NCBI GenBank assembly: GCA_937138955.1
Contig: CAKZPJ010000271.1
Location: 1-9,006, forward strand
Source of the DNA: an uncultured Flammeovirgaceae bacterium
GTDB taxonomy: Bacteria > Bacteroidota > Bacteroidia > Cytophagales > Cyclobacteriaceae
Reading direction: 5' to 3'
DNA length: 9,006 bases
Position numbers and translations under genes: made by a program. Every line of letters starts with the position of its first letter. Position 1 is the stretch's first letter. The notes under the pieces were generated by a model. It worked only from the letters and a program-made list of their open reading frames with translations. It was not told where the DNA came from and made no database searches. Positions 5,962 through 9,006 of the stretch are shown here, one piece after another.

Positions 5962-7488
5962 TCAATTAGGGACCAGTAGTGATTCTCCGGTCATTTCTTC
6001 CGGTTGGTCAATTCCCATGATTTCTAGAATAGTCGGAGCAAAATTGAATAGATTACCGTTGTTCAGTTTACCTTGGTAATCATCATCTACCATAAAGCAG
6101 GGAACCGGTACGGTAGTATGCTGGGTATGAGGCGAACCGTCGGGATTTTTCATACGGTCAGCATTGCCATGGTCAGCTAGTACAATGGCAGCGTAACCGT
6201 TTTCCAGCGCGGCAGTCAGTACTTCCTTAGCACAGCCGTCTACCGTTTCGCAGGCTTTCACCGCCGCGTCAAAATCGCCGGTATGGCCTACCATATCAGG
6301 GTTGGCAAAATTAAGGCAAATGAAATCAACATTGCCTTCCTTTATCTTGGGAATGATTGCGTCCCGAATATCGTAAGCGCTCATCTCTGGTTGCAAGTCG
6401 TAAGTGGCTACTTTAGGCGACTGGCACATGATACGCTCTTCACCCTCAAACTCGGCTTCTCTCCCGCAGTTGAAAAAAAAGGTTACGTGCGGATATTTCT
6501 CGGTCTCAGCAATCCGAATTTGCTTTTTGCCGTTTTCTGCCAAAATTTCCCCCAGCACTCGGCTGATAGGTTTATTATCAAATAGAATATCTACGTCTTT
6601 AAACGTATCGTCGTACTCAGTCATGGTGAGGTAGCGCAAATCCAGTGGTTTCATTTTCTGCTCGGGAAATTCTTTCTGCGTCAGTGCCACCGTAATCTGC
6701 CTAGCTCGGTCAGTGCGGAAATTGAACGAAAGCACTACGTCGCCTTCCTCAATCTTGGCTACCGGCTCACCGTTTTCAGTAATTACAATCGGCTTAATGA
6801 ATTCGTCGGTAACATTATTATCGTAAGAATGCTGAATACCCTCAGTGGCACTTTCGGCTCGGCTACCTTCGCTATGCACCAGTGCATCGTAAGCCAACTT
6901 AGTGCGTTCCCAGCGTTTGTCCCGATCCATCGCGTAGTAGCGCCCGATCACCGTAGCTACTTTTCCGGTAGTCTCGACCATATGCTCCTCTACTTCTGCT
7001 AAATAGTGTTTACCACCTTTAGGATCAGTATCGCGTCCATCGGTAAAGGCGTGCAAAAACACTTTATCAAGTCCCGCCTCTGATGCTGCGGAGCACAGGC
7101 CTTTTACGTGATTGATATGAGAGTGCACCCCACCGTCCGAAACCAGCCCTATGAAGTGAACCTGCGCGTCATTTTCTTTAGCGTACTTGAGCGCATCCTG
7201 CAACGCTTGTTTTTCTTTCAGCTCACCATGTTCAATAGCGGTGTTGATGCGTTCCAACATCTGGTACACGACTCGACCAGCGCCCAAATTCATATGACCT
7301 ACTTCGGAGTTGCCCATCTGCCCGTCGGGTAGCCCTACTGCTTTTCCCGAGGCTTGTAGCTGGCTGTGGGCGTATTTATCGTATAAAGAATCTACGAAGG
7401 GCGTATTGGCTTGATCTACGGCCGAAACTTCCGGGTTTTCGGCGATTCCCCAGCCGTCGAGTATCATTAAAATTGCTTTCTTATTCAT
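5962..7488 (-). CDS. gpmI: 2,3-bisphosphoglycerate-independent phosphoglycerate mutase
   Basis: A cytosolic glycolytic and gluconeogenic enzyme that interconverts 3- and 2-phosphoglycerate through a phosphoserine intermediate, with two Mn ions. At 508 residues it has the normal family length. The alkaline-phosphatase-like halves are in order, with the phosphotransferase parts at both ends and the substrate-binding domain (about 75-305) inserted. Visible catalytic residues are Asp11 (ILDGWG), the phosphorylated Ser61 (GNSEVGHMNLGAGR), His122 (SDGGVHSH), Asp150/Arg152/Asp153 (HAFTDGRD), Arg258 and Arg261 (FRTDR), Lys331, Asp398 and His402 (NPDMVGH), Asp439 and His440 (LADHGN), and His457 (PHTQHT). 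All agree with the Geobacillus enzyme after a small offset. One deviation is Cys341 in FFFNCGRE, where family members normally have Gly. It is the first gene of a minus-strand run with the GH3 and WbuC-type genes, and is divergent from the MOSC gene across 109 bases. No Shine-Dalgarno is seen. Confidence 0.97.
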   Translation of the reverse strand: MNKKAILMILDGWGIAENPEVSAVDQANTPFVDSLYDKYAHSQLQASGKAVGLPDGQMGNSEVGHMNLGAGRVVYQMLERINTAIEHGELKEKQALQDALKYAKENDAQVHFIGLVSDGGVHSHINHVKGLCSAASEAGLDKVFLHAFTDGRDTDPKGGKHYLAEVEEHMVETTGKVATVIGRYYAMDRDKRWERTKLAYDALVHSEGSRAESATEGIQHSYDNNVTDEFIKPIVITENGEPVAKIEEGDVVLSFNFRTDRARQITVALTQKEFPEQKMKPLDLRYLTMTEYDDTFKDVDILFDNKPISRVLGEILAENGKKQIRIAETEKYPHVTFFFNCGREAEFEGEERIMCQSPKVATYDLQPEMSAYDIRDAIIPKIKEGNVDFICLNFANPDMVGHTGDFDAAVKACETVDGCAKEVLTAALENGYAAIVLADHGNADRMKNPDGSPHTQHTTVPVPCFMVDDDYQGKLNNGNLFNFAPTILEIMGIDQPEEMTGESLLVPN

Positions 7489-7597
7489 GGTTAGATTTGG
7501 TGATTGAAAAAATATTTTGTAGTTCGGTAATGCGATTGAAAGTCGTATTTCGCAAATTTGTTTCTAAAGCTAAATTAGTTATTTATCCCATTTTTCT
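7489..7597. other. Divergent intergenic region between gpmI and the MOSC gene
   Basis: This 109-base AT-rich region should hold the promoters of gpmI (leftward) and of the MOSC gene (rightward). It contains the 8-bp palindrome CAAATTTG at 7553-7560. In either direction the palindrome is one mismatch from the Bacteroidota -7 element TAnnTTTG, but no TTG is suitably spaced upstream on either strand. I cannot assign a promoter or operator here with confidence. Confidence 0.35.
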
Positions 7598-8416
7598 ATG
7601 TCACTACAGCTATCGGAAATCCATATCTACCCAATAAAATCACTAGGTAGTATTCGTCTATCAGAAACAGTACTTACTGAGCGAGGCTTAACCCACGATC
7701 GTCGTTGGATGCTGATAGATAAACAAGGGTTTCTTACGCAGCGCGAAATTCCGAAGATGGCTCTGCTGAAAGTTTCGCTTCAAGCTAATTATCTGGAAGT
7801 TCGTAGTCCGAATATGGCATTGCCACTCTCAATTCCACTAACCATTCAGTCTGATGCACCCACCAAACCGGTGCCGATCTGGGATGATACTACTACTGCT
7901 CAACCAGTGAGCGAGGAAGCAGATAAGTGGTTTAGTAAAGCTTTGGATCACCCTTGCTCACTGGTGTATATGCCTGACTTCAGCGAGCGAACTAAAGTGG
8001 GTAAGACCAGTGGTAAGGCACAACTTGTAAATTTCGCTGACAGCTACCCTGCCTTACTTATTGGTCAAGCTTCCCTAGACGATCTTAATACTCGTTTGGC
8101 AGAACCTGTGCCTATGAGTCGCTTTCGTCCAAATTTAGTGTTTACTGGGGGAGACGCCTATGAGGAGGATCAATGGCATGGATTCAGAGTAGGAAATGCC
8201 CTGTGTTGGGCTGAGAAATCCTGCGTCCGCTGTATAATCATTACCATCAATCAGGAAACTGCCGAACAAGGTAAAGAACCTTTAGCAACATTAGCTAAAC
8301 ACCGTAAACAGCAAAATAAAGTATTGTTTGGGCAAGGGATCTTTCTAGAAGCTGAAAAAACTATTCGGATCGGAGATGCCATTCAGGTAAAGACAAGGAA
8401 GCCAAATATTTCGTAA
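7598..8416 (+). CDS. MOSC domain protein with MOSC N-terminal barrel (YcbX/mARC-like)
   Basis: A 272-residue protein with an N-terminal MOSC beta-barrel domain (about 1-115; IHIYPIKSLGSI near the start, GLTHDRRWMLID at 30-41) followed by a MOSC domain (about 125-268). Relatives are bacterial YcbX and the mitochondrial amidoxime-reducing component. These bind the molybdenum cofactor and reduce N-hydroxylated compounds such as hydroxylaminopurine. The motif KSCVRCIIITIN (207-218) places Cys212 at the position of the molybdenum-ligating Cys273 of human mARC1. KEPLATLAKHR (226-236) and LFGQGIFLEAE (243-253) are also typical. Unlike E. coli YcbX it ends after the MOSC domain with no 2Fe-2S ferredoxin domain, so electrons would have to come from a separate protein not seen here. 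The start at 7598 puts the conserved IHIYPIKS at residue 8, as in the family; there is no Shine-Dalgarno. It is probably co-transcribed with the Uma2 gene 30 bases downstream. A sulfur-carrier role is the alternative. Confidence 0.9.
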   Translation: MSLQLSEIHIYPIKSLGSIRLSETVLTERGLTHDRRWMLIDKQGFLTQREIPKMALLKVSLQANYLEVRSPNMALPLSIPLTIQSDAPTKPVPIWDDTTTAQPVSEEADKWFSKALDHPCSLVYMPDFSERTKVGKTSGKAQLVNFADSYPALLIGQASLDDLNTRLAEPVPMSRFRPNLVFTGGDAYEEDQWHGFRVGNALCWAEKSCVRCIIITINQETAEQGKEPLATLAKHRKQQNKVLFGQGIFLEAEKTIRIGDAIQVKTRKPNIS

Positions 8417-8419
8417 ATT

Positions 8420-8425
8420 AAGGAG
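8420..8425 (+). promoter_or_regulatory. Strong Shine-Dalgarno (AAGGAG) ahead of a mini-ORF
   Basis: AAGGAG lies 8 bases before an ATG at 8434 but 21 bases before the Uma2 ATG at 8447. Its spacing is therefore ideal for the mini-ORF and too long for direct Uma2 initiation. It is the best ribosome-binding sequence in the window. Confidence 0.5.
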
Positions 8426-8433
8426 TAGAACCA

Positions 8434-8460
8434 ATGGGATTAGCTAATGGAAAAGTTTGA
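8434..8460 (+). other. Candidate 8-codon leader ORF overlapping the Uma2 start
   Basis: ATG at 8434 opens an 8-codon frame (MGLANGKV) ending in TGA at 8458-8460, so it overlaps the first codons of the Uma2 gene in another frame. It has the well-spaced AAGGAG. It could act in translational coupling, with ribosomes ending at 8460 and reinitiating at 8447. It could instead be chance, or a sign that the annotated Uma2 start region contains a frame change. The peptide itself resembles nothing I know. Confidence 0.3.
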
Positions 8461-9006
8461 ATTGAATGTAGCCGCATTTGGTCGTTTGTCCGACGAAGAA
8501 TTCTTTCACTTCTGCCGGGATAACGATGATCTGCGAATTGAGCGCGATGCTAACGGAAAAATAGTTATTATGGCTCCTACTGGAAGTTTATCAGGAAACA
8601 GAAACGCGAATCTGCTTACCGACTTTGTTATTTGGAGTCGGAAGTATAAAAAAGGATACATATTCGACTCATCAGCTGGTTTCACGCTGCCCAACGGGGC
8701 TACTCGCTCCCCAGATGTTTCGTTTGTTCTGAAGGATCGGTGGCAAGCTCTTTCCCAAGACGAGCAGGAGGTATTTGCCCCGGTCTGCCCTGATTTCGTT
8801 CTGGAGCTTCGTTCCAGAAACGATAGCTTAAAGGAGTTGCAAAGCAAAATGAAAGAGTATCTGGCTAACGGTACTACTTTCGGCTGGCTTATCGATCCCT
8901 ACGAACGGAAGGCCTATATCTACGATACCCAGCGGGAGGTGGAAATTGTTGACGACTTCGCTCACCCGCTACGGGGGCGGTATTTCATGGATGATTTTGA
9001 AATTAC
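8447..9006 (+). CDS. Uma2-family putative PD-(D/E)XK endonuclease (3' end outside window)
   Basis: An open frame of 186 codons reaches the right edge with no stop. It matches the Uma2/DUF820 family, which has a restriction-endonuclease-like fold; nuclease activity is predicted from the fold and the biological role is unknown. Family landmarks are LRIERDANGKIVIMAPTGSLSG (29-50), SGNRNANLL (49-57), FDSSAGFTLPNGATRSPDVSF (73-93), CPDFVLELRS (114-123), SLKELQSKMKEYLANG (127-142) and GWLIDPYERK (146-155). The candidate catalytic set is Asp90, Glu120 and the displaced Lys134, with Glu32 also conserved. In-frame TAG at 8441-8443 rules out an earlier start. The visible end, MDDFEI, resembles the usual C-terminus, so only a few residues are probably missing. 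It follows the MOSC gene by 30 bases and is probably in the same transcript. No restriction, methylase or transposase partner is visible. Confidence 0.88.
   Translation, partial: MEKFELNVAAFGRLSDEEFFHFCRDNDDLRIERDANGKIVIMAPTGSLSGNRNANLLTDFVIWSRKYKKGYIFDSSAGFTLPNGATRSPDVSFVLKDRWQALSQDEQEVFAPVCPDFVLELRSRNDSLKELQSKMKEYLANGTTFGWLIDPYERKAYIYDTQREVEIVDDFAHPLRGRYFMDDFEI

Noticed and set aside
8506..8847. Minus-strand 113-codon frame over the Uma2 gene
   Set aside because: The plus-strand frame here encodes clear Uma2 motifs and stays open to the window edge; the minus frame has none.
1..9006. A novel multi-gene defence, mobile or biosynthetic system
   Set aside because: No transposase, integrase, recombinase, restriction-modification set, toxin-antitoxin pair, reverse transcriptase, repeat array or biosynthetic core gene is present. 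Base composition and codon use look uniform by eye, and the genes are individually recognisable chromosomal families.

Overview
This window reads as an ordinary chromosomal segment of a mid-GC Bacteroidota, most likely a marine or free-living Cytophagales-type organism. That is inferred from the gene repertoire: a DUF5009 membrane protein, an exported M24 X-Pro aminopeptidase, a Bacteroidota-style GH3 glycosidase with a signal peptide, cofactor-independent phosphoglycerate mutase and a Uma2 protein. It also fits the AT-rich leaders, most of which lack a Shine-Dalgarno. No rRNA, tRNA, CRISPR array, insertion sequence, integrase, phage gene or toxin-antitoxin pair was seen. Coding density is very high and no intergenic stretch exceeds about 135 bases.

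Layout, left to right. (1) The 3' end of a plus-strand cupin gene is cut by the left edge (1-287). (2) A minus-strand DUF5009/HGSNAT-like multi-pass membrane protein (305-1534) converges on it. (3) After a 135-base divergent intergenic region comes a plus-strand exported aminopeptidase P-like M24 metallopeptidase (1670-3160). (4) A three-gene minus-strand run is transcribed gpmI (7488-5962), GH3 glycosidase (5925-3739), WbuC-family cupin (3723-3169). Its gaps are only 36 and 15 bases, and its end lies 8 bases from the end of the M24 gene. (5) Divergent from gpmI is a plus-strand pair: a MOSC-domain protein (7598-8416) and, 30 bases later, a Uma2-family putative nuclease (from 8447) that runs off the right edge.

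Functionally the genes are loosely connected. GpmI is core glycolysis. The GH3 enzyme would release monosaccharides from beta-linked glycans in the periplasm or outside the cell. The M24 enzyme would trim X-Pro peptides outside the cytoplasm. The DUF5009 protein may acetylate a sugar across the inner membrane. The MOSC protein is a candidate molybdenum-cofactor N-hydroxyl reductase or sulfur-handling protein. I see no convincing new multi-gene system. The points worth a second look are modest: a WbuC cupin outside an O-antigen context and apparently coupled to a glycosidase, a strong Shine-Dalgarno that serves an 8-codon mini-ORF overlapping the Uma2 start, a MOSC protein lacking the ferredoxin domain of YcbX, and a few local sequence oddities.
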